A stretch of 7,521 nt of DNA from an uncultured Porphyromonadaceae bacterium (GTDB lineage Bacteria; Bacteroidota; Bacteroidia; Bacteroidales; Muribaculaceae). Shown here one piece after another: positions 1 to 6,107 of the stretch; the first letter of the stretch is position 1; every line of letters begins with the position of its first letter. Made by a program: the position numbers and the translations under genes. Under the pieces are notes generated by a model that had not been told where the DNA came from, made no database searches, and was given only the letters and a program-made list of their open reading frames with translations. Location of the stretch: assembly GCA_947178245.1 (NCBI GenBank), contig CAMWXO010000069.1, positions 1-7,521 of the forward strand, written 5' to 3'.

Positions 1-27
1 GATAGTGATGTCGCTAATACTTCCCAT
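1..27 (-). CDS. Possible start of a divergent gene (fragment, low confidence)
   Basis: On the minus strand an ATG at 27-25 opens a frame that stays open for nine codons (MGSISDITI) to the window edge. An in-frame TAA sits three codons upstream of the ATG, so this would be the true 5' end if the gene is real. The AT-rich spacer up to the reductase promoter would suit a divergent arrangement. Nine codons carry no functional information and could easily occur by chance, and I found no convincing minus-strand promoter for it. Confidence 0.15.
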
Positions 28-81
28 AATGCTTTAATAATTCAATATTCTTATATCTCAACGGATTTTCTTTTCCGATTA

Positions 82-113
82 TTTCTCTTTTCTAACATTT
101 TTCATTACTTTTG
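82..113 (+). promoter_or_regulatory. Putative Bacteroidota-type sigma-ABfr promoter for the aldo/keto reductase
   Basis: Positions 106-113 read TACTTTTG, an exact match to the Bacteroidota -7 consensus TAnnTTTG. A near match to the -33 element (TTTC against TTTG) lies at 82-85, with a 20-base spacer, within the usual range. Initiation would fall near 118-122 and leave a leader of about 50 bases before the ATG at 169, with no recognisable Shine-Dalgarno sequence, as is normal in this phylum. The -7 match is seen directly; promoter activity is inferred. Confidence 0.5.
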
Positions 114-168
114 TATCATCTTCGTCTCGAAGAGAGTCTATTAATCATTACAAAGAACCTATATCTTC

Positions 169-1182
169 ATGATTGAACCTATTTATCAGCCCGAACCGAC
201 ACGTTACGATTCAGGCATGGAATATCGCAGATGCGGCCGCAGCGGTATTCTTCTTCACGATCTTTCCCTCGGCTTCTGGCATAACTTCGGGGAGACCGCT
301 CCTCTCGAAAGAAGCAAAGAGATAATGCGCTTCGCATTCGACCGGGGCATCACTTCGTTTGACCTCGCCAATAACTACGGCCCCGGTTATGGCACGGCTG
401 AAGAAACCTTCGGTTACGTTTTCGATAAATCTTTCCGGGCATACCGCGATGAGATGTTCGTAGCGTCGAAAGCCGGTTACGACATGTGGCCCGGGCCATA
501 CGGAAACTGGGGATCGCGCAAATATCTGATGGCCTCCATCGACCAGAGTCTGAAGCGCACCCGTCTTGATTATTTCGATGTCTTCTACAGCCACCGCTTC
601 GACCCGGAGACTCCTCTTGAGGAGACACTGCAGGCGCTCGTGGATATAGTGCGCAGCGGCAAGGCCCTTTACGTGGGCATTTCACGCTGGCCTTTGGAGG
701 CTGCCGGATTCGCTTTCGAATATCTGCGTGCGCGTGACACTCCCTGCCTGCTTTTTCAGGATCGCCTGAACCTCATCGACCGCAGGGTGGAGGCCGACGG
801 GGTGCTTGATTGCGTCAGGAAGAACGGCTCAGGATTCATCGCTTTCTCTCCTCTTGCGCAGGGAGTGCTCACCAACCGATACCTTGATGGTATCCCGGCC
901 GATTCGCGTGCGCGTCAGGGCAGGTTTCTGAAAGAATCGCAGATAAGCGACGATCTGATCGCTCTTGTAGGCAAACTCGACGGGTTTGCACGTCGGCGCG
1001 GCCAGTCGCTTGCCCAGATGTCCCTATCATGGGTGCTCGCTCATCCCGGAGTCACCTCGGTGATAGTGGGCTGCAGTTCCACTGCACAGCTCGCAGACTC
1101 GCTGCAGGCGGTCAGCTCAAAATCGTTTGACTCCGACGAGTTGAGAGAAATAGAGGAAATCGCTTCCCGCATCACTCTCTGA
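169..1182 (+). CDS. Aldo/keto reductase, YghZ / L-glyceraldehyde-3-phosphate reductase type
   Basis: A soluble NADPH-dependent aldo/keto reductase of 337 residues, close in length and sequence to E. coli YghZ (about 346). That family reduces L-glyceraldehyde 3-phosphate and methylglyoxal, so a carbonyl-detoxifying role is the best inference. The barrel starts near residue 17. The catalytic tetrad is visible: Asp65 and Tyr70 in FDLANNYGPGYG, Lys101 in SKAGYDMWPGPYG, and His142 in FYSHRFDP. GKALYVGIS (164-172), IAFSPLAQG (224-232, Phe226 being the expected nicotinamide-stacking residue) and the cofactor-phosphate loop GCSSTAQLADSL (301-312) complete the fold. The start at 169 is preferred over Met17 because YghZ relatives also have about 12-16 residues before the equivalent M-x-Y-R-x-C-G. 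One oddity is QDRLN (197-201) where E. coli YghZ has QPSYN. The gene is probably monocistronic, and it ends 9 bp from the convergent fmt. Confidence 0.93.
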   Translation: MIEPIYQPEPTRYDSGMEYRRCGRSGILLHDLSLGFWHNFGETAPLERSKEIMRFAFDRGITSFDLANNYGPGYGTAEETFGYVFDKSFRAYRDEMFVASKAGYDMWPGPYGNWGSRKYLMASIDQSLKRTRLDYFDVFYSHRFDPETPLEETLQALVDIVRSGKALYVGISRWPLEAAGFAFEYLRARDTPCLLFQDRLNLIDRRVEADGVLDCVRKNGSGFIAFSPLAQGVLTNRYLDGIPADSRARQGRFLKESQISDDLIALVGKLDGFARRRGQSLAQMSLSWVLAHPGVTSVIVGCSSTAQLADSLQAVSSKSFDSDELREIEEIASRITL

Positions 1183-1191
1183 TTCGCGTCC

Positions 1192-2139
1192 TTACATGGC
1201 GGATGCGGGATGATAGCCGAGCAGAAAGGCTGCTCCCTCCATTCGTTTTTTTCCCGCCGGCTGAAGGGATATTATCTCTATCCATTCATCGGCCGACGCC
1301 ACCATCAGTCTTTTTCCCTCCGTCTTTATTGTGCCGGCCGCCGAGCCGGCACATTTCATACCTGTGGGTGAGGTCTCGAATACCTTGCATTCAAGCGGGC
1401 GCCCCGATTCCTCCGTGATTATAGTCCAAGCCGCCGGATAGGGGGAGAGGCCCCTCACGAGGTTGTGGATTTCGGAGGCGGTGCGGTTCCAGTCGATGCG
1501 GCAGTCTTCCTTGAAGATTTTCGGAGCCGGAGTGAATTCCCCTTCCGGCTGCGGAGTGGTGGTGAGCGTACCGTTTATAATGGCCTCTACTGTCTCCAGT
1601 ACCATTCCGGCGCCGAGGTGCATCAGCCTGTCGTGCACGTCGCCAACATTGTCGGTAGGCAGAATCTCTATCTTGCGCTGCATTATCATGTCGCCGGTGT
1701 CGATCTCGTGCTTCAGGAAGAAAGTGGTCACCCCGGTCTCGGTCTCGCCGTTCATCACCGCCCTGTTGATGGGAGCGGCCCCTCTGTATTTAGGCAGGAG
1801 GGAGGCATGGAGATTGAAGGTGCCGAGCGGGGGCATCTGCCACACGTCTTTCGGCAGCATCCGGAAGGCTATCACAATGAAGAGATCGGCTTCAAGAGCC
1901 ATAAGTTCGGCGAGAAATCCGGGATCTTTCAGTTTTTCGGGCTGAAGCACTTTCAGGCCTTTTTCTTCGGCGTATTTCTTCACGTCGCTTTGATAAAGCC
2001 TGTGGCCGCGGCCTGCGGCCTTGTCGGGCATGGTCACTACAGCCACCACGTTGTATTCGTTCTTCTCAAGTGCGTCCAGACTCTCCACGGCAAATTCCGG
2101 AGTTCCGAAAAACACTATCTTCAGGTTCTTCTTTTCCAT
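1192..2139 (-). CDS. fmt: Methionyl-tRNA formyltransferase
   Basis: Transfers a formyl group from 10-formyl-tetrahydrofolate to Met-tRNA(fMet), making the initiator tRNA in the cytoplasm. With the ATG at 2139 the protein has 315 residues, the usual size. The N-terminal Rossmann-like formyltransferase domain opens with KIVFFGTPEFAV. The catalytic triad is recognisable: Asn109 and His111 in FNLHASLLPKYRGAAPINRA, and Asp147 in HEIDTGDM. The C-terminal tRNA-binding domain starts around 205 (FTPAPKIFKEDCRIDW) and includes RGLSPYPAAW and the late GKKRMEGAAFL. A TTG at 2148, directly after the clc stop, would add three residues (MTV). I prefer the ATG because homologous proteins begin just before the K-I-V-F-F-G strand. 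The gene is last in the minus-strand cluster, almost contiguous with clc, so co-transcription is likely. No downstream terminator is evident before the convergent reductase gene. Confidence 0.96.
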   Translation of the reverse strand: MEKKNLKIVFFGTPEFAVESLDALEKNEYNVVAVVTMPDKAAGRGHRLYQSDVKKYAEEKGLKVLQPEKLKDPGFLAELMALEADLFIVIAFRMLPKDVWQMPPLGTFNLHASLLPKYRGAAPINRAVMNGETETGVTTFFLKHEIDTGDMIMQRKIEILPTDNVGDVHDRLMHLGAGMVLETVEAIINGTLTTTPQPEGEFTPAPKIFKEDCRIDWNRTASEIHNLVRGLSPYPAAWTIITEESGRPLECKVFETSPTGMKCAGSAAGTIKTEGKRLMVASADEWIEIISLQPAGKKRMEGAAFLLGYHPASAM

Positions 2140-2148
2140 AACAGTCAA

Positions 2149-3948
2149 TTAGTCGTCGGAGTAGTGTTTCAGCACCCTCCTGTATGAGTTGAATATCTTG
2201 GATTTAGAGACAAAGCCCACATAGCGCCCATTGTCTACCACAGGAAGATTCCATGCTCCCGTCTTGTCGAACGTATTCATCACCTTATCCATGGCATCGG
2301 TCACTTCGATGCGGGCGGGCGGCATGGCCATGAAGCGGCTGACATGCATCTTTTTGTAGAGGTCGGGGCGGAACATGATGTTGCGTATGTCGTCGAGGAG
2401 CACCACTCCCTTCAGCATCCCTTCCGAATCCGTCACCGGGTAAAGATTGCGGTTGCACTGCGAGATCACAGTCACCATCTGCTTGAGATTCATCTCGGGA
2501 TGAACCTCGATGAAGTCTCTCTCTATCACGTTGTCTATCTTCAGCAGCGTGAGCACAGTCCTGTCTTTCTCATGAGTGATGAGGTCGCCCTTCTCGGCAA
2601 GGCGCATCGTGTAGATGCTGTAAGGCTCGAATGCAAGAATAGTCATGTAGCTGAGAGTGGAGACTATCAGCAGAGGCAGAAACAGGTTGTAGCCGCCGGT
2701 CATCTCGGCCGTGAGGAAGATGGCCATGAGCGGCGCGTGCATCACTCCGCTCATCACTCCGGCCATCCCCATCAGAGAGAAGTTTTTCTGGCTCAGGGTT
2801 ATGCCGAAATCGAGAAGATTGAAGACGTAGGCAAATAGAAAACCCGTCATAGCTCCCACGAAGAGTGAGGGCGCGAACGTGCCGCCTACGCCTCCTGCGG
2901 CGTTGGTGGCAGTGGTGGCGAATACTTTAGTAAGTATCAGGCAGGCAACGAAAGCGGTGATCGACCAGGGATTGATTCTGTCACCGTAGAAGATAGTTCC
3001 GTCGAGAATACCCTGTGTATTGCCTTCGAGCAGCGTGTTGATCGATTCGTAGCCTTCACCATAGAGGGGCGGGAAGACGAAGATCAGGCCTGCGAGGATG
3101 ATGCCGCCCATCGAGATCTTGATCCAGCGTTTGGGGATGGCTGAGAACAATGTCTCCAGTTTGAACATCATGCGCGTGAAATAGAGGCTCACGAAGCCGC
3201 AGATCACTCCGAGAAGTATTGTCCAGGGTATGCGGTTGGTCTGATACGGCTCGCTTTGAGAGAAAAAGAATTCTGCTCCGTAGCCTTCAAGCACGTATGC
3301 CACCGTTGCTCCTGTGATGGAAGATATCAGAAGCGGCATCACGGTGGCGCCCGTGAGGTCGATCATCAATACTTCGAGCGTGAACAGCATCCCTGCGATC
3401 GGAGCGCGGAATATGCCTGCGATGCCTGCTGCCGCCCCGCATCCCACGAGAAGCATCAGGATTCTTGGCGAGAGCCGGAAAGCCTGACCTATGTTGGAGC
3501 CTATGGCGGCGCCGGTGTAGACTATTGGGCCCTCGGCTCCTACAGACCCTCCGAATCCGATGGTGATGGCCGAGCCTATAAGCGAAGCGTATGTATGCTT
3601 CTTCTTCAGGCGTGATTTGCGTCGGGATATGGCGTAGAGCACGCGTGTCACGCCGTGGCTCACATTGTCTTTCACCACATATTTGATGAAGAACGTCACG
3701 ATGACTATTCCCACAACGGGATAGACGAGGTTGAGCCAGTTGCCTGTGGTCTCGCTGAAGTGAGATGTCAGCAGGTGGGCAATGGTGTGGATGAGCCATT
3801 TCAAGAGTTGTGCGGCGAATCCGCACACCACGCCCACCACAAGGGCGAGCATGATGACGAAATGCCTCTCCTTGATATGCCTTTCGCGCCAGCTCACTAC
3901 TTCCGCCCACCATTCGGTGAATCTGTTATGTGTCTCTTTATATGCCAA
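2149..3948 (-). CDS. ClC-family chloride channel/transporter with C-terminal CBS pair
   Basis: A 599-residue inner-membrane anion channel or anion/proton antiporter of the ClC family. The hydrophobic core spans about residues 30-450. It includes the gating-glutamate motif GAEGP (137-141, Glu139), the APIAGMLFTLEV helix (182-193), GGTFAP (355-360), and Tyr446 near the end of the core, which aligns with the central anion-coordinating tyrosine. Two CBS domains follow, roughly 470-525 and 535-592, often nucleotide-sensing in this family. By eye, the first selectivity motif is SHGVTR (97-102) instead of GSGIPE or GHGVPE, and the internal proton glutamate of CLC-ec1 (Glu203) is Val193, as in ClC channels. 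The start must be TTG: an in-frame TGA lies two codons upstream, and the next ATG is residue 33, which would remove the amphipathic N-terminal helix. It lies 59 bp after the sugar transferase and directly abuts fmt. Transport mode and physiological ion are not determined. Confidence 0.94.
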   Translation of the reverse strand: MAYKETHNRFTEWWAEVVSWRERHIKERHFVIMLALVVGVVCGFAAQLLKWLIHTIAHLLTSHFSETTGNWLNLVYPVVGIVIVTFFIKYVVKDNVSHGVTRVLYAISRRKSRLKKKHTYASLIGSAITIGFGGSVGAEGPIVYTGAAIGSNIGQAFRLSPRILMLLVGCGAAAGIAGIFRAPIAGMLFTLEVLMIDLTGATVMPLLISSITGATVAYVLEGYGAEFFFSQSEPYQTNRIPWTILLGVICGFVSLYFTRMMFKLETLFSAIPKRWIKISMGGIILAGLIFVFPPLYGEGYESINTLLEGNTQGILDGTIFYGDRINPWSITAFVACLILTKVFATTATNAAGGVGGTFAPSLFVGAMTGFLFAYVFNLLDFGITLSQKNFSLMGMAGVMSGVMHAPLMAIFLTAEMTGGYNLFLPLLIVSTLSYMTILAFEPYSIYTMRLAEKGDLITHEKDRTVLTLLKIDNVIERDFIEVHPEMNLKQMVTVISQCNRNLYPVTDSEGMLKGVVLLDDIRNIMFRPDLYKKMHVSRFMAMPPARIEVTDAMDKVMNTFDKTGAWNLPVVDNGRYVGFVSKSKIFNSYRRVLKHYSDD

Positions 3949-3983
3949 AATTCAATGTAAGATAATTAAATATTCAATCTTTC

Positions 3984-3998
3984 CGGCCCTTCGGGCCG
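3984..3998 (-). repeat. GC-rich hairpin in the spacer between the sugar transferase and clc
   Basis: A perfect 6-bp inverted repeat, CGGCCC / GGGCCG, around a 3-base loop (GAA on the transcribed minus strand), in the 59-bp spacer. It begins 10 bases after the sugar transferase stop codon and ends 35 bases before the clc TTG. It is not followed by a run of T on either strand; the minus-strand flank is mixed AT-rich sequence (GAAAGATTGAATATTT). It is therefore not a classical intrinsic terminator. It could be a weak attenuator, an mRNA-stabilising or processing structure, or chance. The repeat is seen directly; any function is inference. Confidence 0.5.
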
Positions 3999-4007
3999 CG
4001 GGAGACG

Positions 4008-5429
4008 TCACTTTCCCTTGCCTTCGAGAATGGTCATCACGGTGTAGAGCATGATTTTCAAGTCTACGAGGATCGACATATTCGAAATATACAATAGGTC
4101 GAACTGCGCGCGCTCCACCATCTCGTCCACTTCGGAGGCGTAGCCGTATTGCACCATGCCCCACGATGTGATGCCGGGACGTGTCTGATACAGCAGTATG
4201 TAGTAAGGGGCCTTCTGCATAATCTGCCTGATGAAGAATTCCCTTTCAGGTCGCGGGCCCACGATGCTCATGTCGCCCTTAATCACGTTCCAGAATTGGG
4301 GAAGCTCGTCGAGGCGGTATTTTCTCATGATCTTACCGCATCTCGTCACTCTCGGGTCATCATCATCGCTGAGCTTAGGTCCGTCGTCTTCCGCGTCAGG
4401 CCTCATGGTGCGGAACTTGATGATTTGGAACGGTTTCTGCTTGCGCCCGATGCGCTCCTGCCGATAGAGCACGGGCCCTTTCGAGTCGAGTTTCACCCAT
4501 ATCGAGAGCACGAGCAGGAGCGGAGAGAGAACTATGAGGGTGAGCGCGCTCATTATCACGTCGAAAGTCCGTTTCATGTTTTTCTCGGCCTCTCCCATAT
4601 TGCTGTGCGTCACGTCGATAAGCGGATATGCATAGATGTCCTTGAGTTTTACGCTTGAAGTCAGAACGCTCAGCGTGGCAGGCGTGATCTTGATGGGCTT
4701 TCCGATGCGGAAAAGCTGATAGACAAGACTGAGCACATTCTCTTCGGAATTGTCTTCCGGAGCGAGTATGATCTGATCGATGCAGCGCTCCTTGCAGAAA
4801 TCGGATATCTTCTCGAGCTGCATCCCCTTCTCATCAATATCCTGCTCGCCGGGGATGGAAAAGAATCCCTCTACTTCATGGCTAATCACGGCCTTGCTTT
4901 GCCTGAGGCTGTTGGCAAGCGAGTGGGCCTTGGCGGAATTTCCCACTATCACGGTGCTGTATTTCCATTCGCGCCGCCTGAAGTGCCTTATCTGTGAATT
5001 GATCACGATTAGGCGCCCGGCGAGGGTGATGGTGAAGAATATCAGGAAAATCAAGATAATCTGAACGAGATTGGCCTGAATGTTGTCGAGCTGGTCGTTG
5101 GTGAGCAGACAGAGGTGAATCAGTATGGTGTTCACCAGAGATACAAATGCAGTGTTCATGAACTCGTTCACCCTCGACTTGCCGAAAGGAATGTTGTAGA
5201 AGCCCGAGAGCCAGTAAATTCCGAGAAGCACGAAGGGAATGAGAATCTGTTCTATCCAGAGTTTGGGAAGGGTAATGAACTTCAGAAAGTTATGCGCGTC
5301 ATGCACCATGAGCGGCAGGATGAAAAACCTCAGCAGATTGAAGAGCATGAAAGATATGTTGGCGGTGATCCAGTCCGTCAACACGAGCTTCATACGCTCC
5401 AGTCCTACAGAAGCCATCGAGCCTTTCAT
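4008..5429 (-). CDS. Polyprenyl glycosylphosphotransferase (WcaJ-type sugar transferase)
   Basis: A 473-residue membrane enzyme that transfers a sugar-1-phosphate from a UDP-sugar to undecaprenyl phosphate, the priming step for capsule, exopolysaccharide or glycan assembly. About four transmembrane segments occupy residues 13-142. A cytoplasmic, Rossmann-like domain (about 155-275, opening STVIVGNSAKAHSLA) precedes the catalytic bacterial sugar transferase domain (286-473). The latter shows a re-entrant helix with Ser302-Pro303, KFRTMRPDAEDDGP (338-351), the catalytic Asp374-Glu375 pair in LDELPQFWNVIKGDMSIVGP, RPGITSWGMVQYGY and a closing DLKIMLYT. I chose the ATG at 5429, which overlaps the tsaC TGA as ATGA; an in-frame extension to 5516 lies wholly inside tsaC and has a low-complexity Q/H-rich sequence. 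Sugar specificity (glucose, galactose or other) cannot be read from sequence. No other glycan-synthesis gene is present in the window. Confidence 0.93.
   Translation of the reverse strand: MKGSMASVGLERMKLVLTDWITANISFMLFNLLRFFILPLMVHDAHNFLKFITLPKLWIEQILIPFVLLGIYWLSGFYNIPFGKSRVNEFMNTAFVSLVNTILIHLCLLTNDQLDNIQANLVQIILIFLIFFTITLAGRLIVINSQIRHFRRREWKYSTVIVGNSAKAHSLANSLRQSKAVISHEVEGFFSIPGEQDIDEKGMQLEKISDFCKERCIDQIILAPEDNSEENVLSLVYQLFRIGKPIKITPATLSVLTSSVKLKDIYAYPLIDVTHSNMGEAEKNMKRTFDVIMSALTLIVLSPLLLVLSIWVKLDSKGPVLYRQERIGRKQKPFQIIKFRTMRPDAEDDGPKLSDDDDPRVTRCGKIMRKYRLDELPQFWNVIKGDMSIVGPRPEREFFIRQIMQKAPYYILLYQTRPGITSWGMVQYGYASEVDEMVERAQFDLLYISNMSILVDLKIMLYTVMTILEGKGK
5426..5429 (-). promoter_or_regulatory. 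ATGA stop-start overlap coupling tsaC to the sugar transferase
   Basis: The tsaC TGA (5428-5426) overlaps the sugar transferase ATG (5429-5427). Such 4-bp overlaps typically reflect termination-reinitiation. This decides the start of the downstream gene and strongly implies one shared mRNA. Confidence 0.8.
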
Positions 5430-6070
5430 CTGATCACTTTCACTATGTTGCCTTTGGTTATCTTGATGATGTTGCTCGGCCGGTTGCCGGCCTTCTCCTC
5501 TCTGCGGAATCTGCACACATAGTCCACTCCCTCCTTGATCTCGCCTGAGATTTCCGAGAAAGTCATGGGTGTCGGTTTCCCGCTTATGTTAGCGGAGGTC
5601 GATACCACCGGGCCACGCATCCTGTCGCAGAGCGCCCGGCTGAATCTCTCGTCTGTGATTCTGATACCGAGGCTGCCGTCTTCTGCCGGAAGGTTGGGTG
5701 CGACTCCCCGGGCATCGTCATAGATGATGGTCATGGGATTGACGGCGGCGTCAAGAAGTTGCCATGCTATCTCGGGCACTTCCTTCACATGGCGCTGCAG
5801 CATACCCTCAGAACTTACCAACGCGAGCATCGACTTGGAGTCGGCCCTCCGCTTCAGCCTGAAGATTTTCTCGATCGCATCCGCGTTGGTGGCGTCACAC
5901 CCTATGCCCCATACCGTGTCGGTGGGGTAGAGGATTATGCCTCCCTCTTTCATGACCCTTACGGCCTCGTTGAGGTCATCGGTGTCATAACGGGCAGCGT
6001 CCGCTTCGGATGTAACGCTGCGTTTGGCGGCAGAGCCCGGATTCATACAGTTTTTTTTATTATCGTGCAT
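5426..6070 (-). CDS. tsaC: L-threonylcarbamoyladenylate synthase (TsaC/YrdC/Sua5 family)
   Basis: Makes threonylcarbamoyl-AMP from threonine, bicarbonate and ATP. This is the first step of the t6A modification at position 37 of ANN-decoding tRNAs, completed by TsaD, TsaB and TsaE. The protein has 214 residues and a single YrdC domain, without the extra Sua5 C-terminal domain. Visible motifs are ILYPTDTVWGIGCDAT (46-61), the LKRRADSKSMLALV nucleotide-binding stretch (72-85), SLGIRITD (133-140) and VVSTSANISGKP (155-166). The N-terminal 35 or so residues are polar and not part of the domain. Two starts are possible: ATG 6070, or ATG 6046 (Met9), which lies after an A8 run. The shorter form is closer to what I recall for relatives. 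It follows nadE by 37 bp and overlaps the sugar transferase by 4 bp, implying co-transcription and coupled translation. Confidence 0.94.
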   Translation of the reverse strand: MHDNKKNCMNPGSAAKRSVTSEADAARYDTDDLNEAVRVMKEGGIILYPTDTVWGIGCDATNADAIEKIFRLKRRADSKSMLALVSSEGMLQRHVKEVPEIAWQLLDAAVNPMTIIYDDARGVAPNLPAEDGSLGIRITDERFSRALCDRMRGPVVSTSANISGKPTPMTFSEISGEIKEGVDYVCRFRREEKAGNRPSNIIKITKGNIVKVIR

Positions 6071-6107
6071 TTGATGATAACGGATAAATATTATTTTCAG
6101 CCGGGTC

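Larger units (their letters stand above)
1..168. other. AT-rich intergenic leader upstream of the aldo/keto reductase
   Basis: This is the only sizeable stretch without a confident gene. It is visibly richer in A and T than the flanking coding DNA. On the plus strand it contains a probable promoter (82-113) and a 5' leader of roughly 50 bases before the reductase ATG. On the minus strand a short open frame begins at 27 and runs off the window. I see no tRNA, no riboswitch-like structure and no strong inverted repeat; the best is a 4-bp CGGA/TCCG pair at 62-65 and 74-77, too weak to interpret. Confidence 0.6.

Noticed and set aside
1219..1252. Hairpin GAGCAG/CTGCTC (1219-1224, 1230-1235) with a T7 run at 1246-1252 as a terminator for the reductase
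   Set aside because: The T-run begins 10 bases after the stem, too far for an intrinsic terminator, and both elements encode conserved fmt residues (GKKRM and AAFLLG), so coding constraint explains them.
1995..2025. GC-rich near-palindromic stretch around GGCCGCGGCC within fmt
   Set aside because: It encodes the AAGRGHR segment in frame, typical of the Fmt N-terminal domain, and there is no other sign of a regulatory or recombination site.
1465..2187. A 240-codon open frame on the plus strand antisense to fmt and the end of clc
   Set aside because: It lies opposite two confidently identified genes, its sequence is rich in His, Gly and Val with no recognisable domain, and such frames are expected opposite GC3-biased genes.
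3287..3913. A 208-codon minus-strand frame overlapping clc
   Set aside because: It is a frame-shifted shadow of clc, rich in Arg and His, with no recognisable domain, while clc is continuous across it.
5430..5516. N-terminal extension of the sugar transferase by 29 residues into tsaC
   Set aside because: The extension lies wholly within the tsaC coding sequence, is low-complexity and polar, and the ATG at 5429 forms a clean ATGA overlap just before the first membrane segment.
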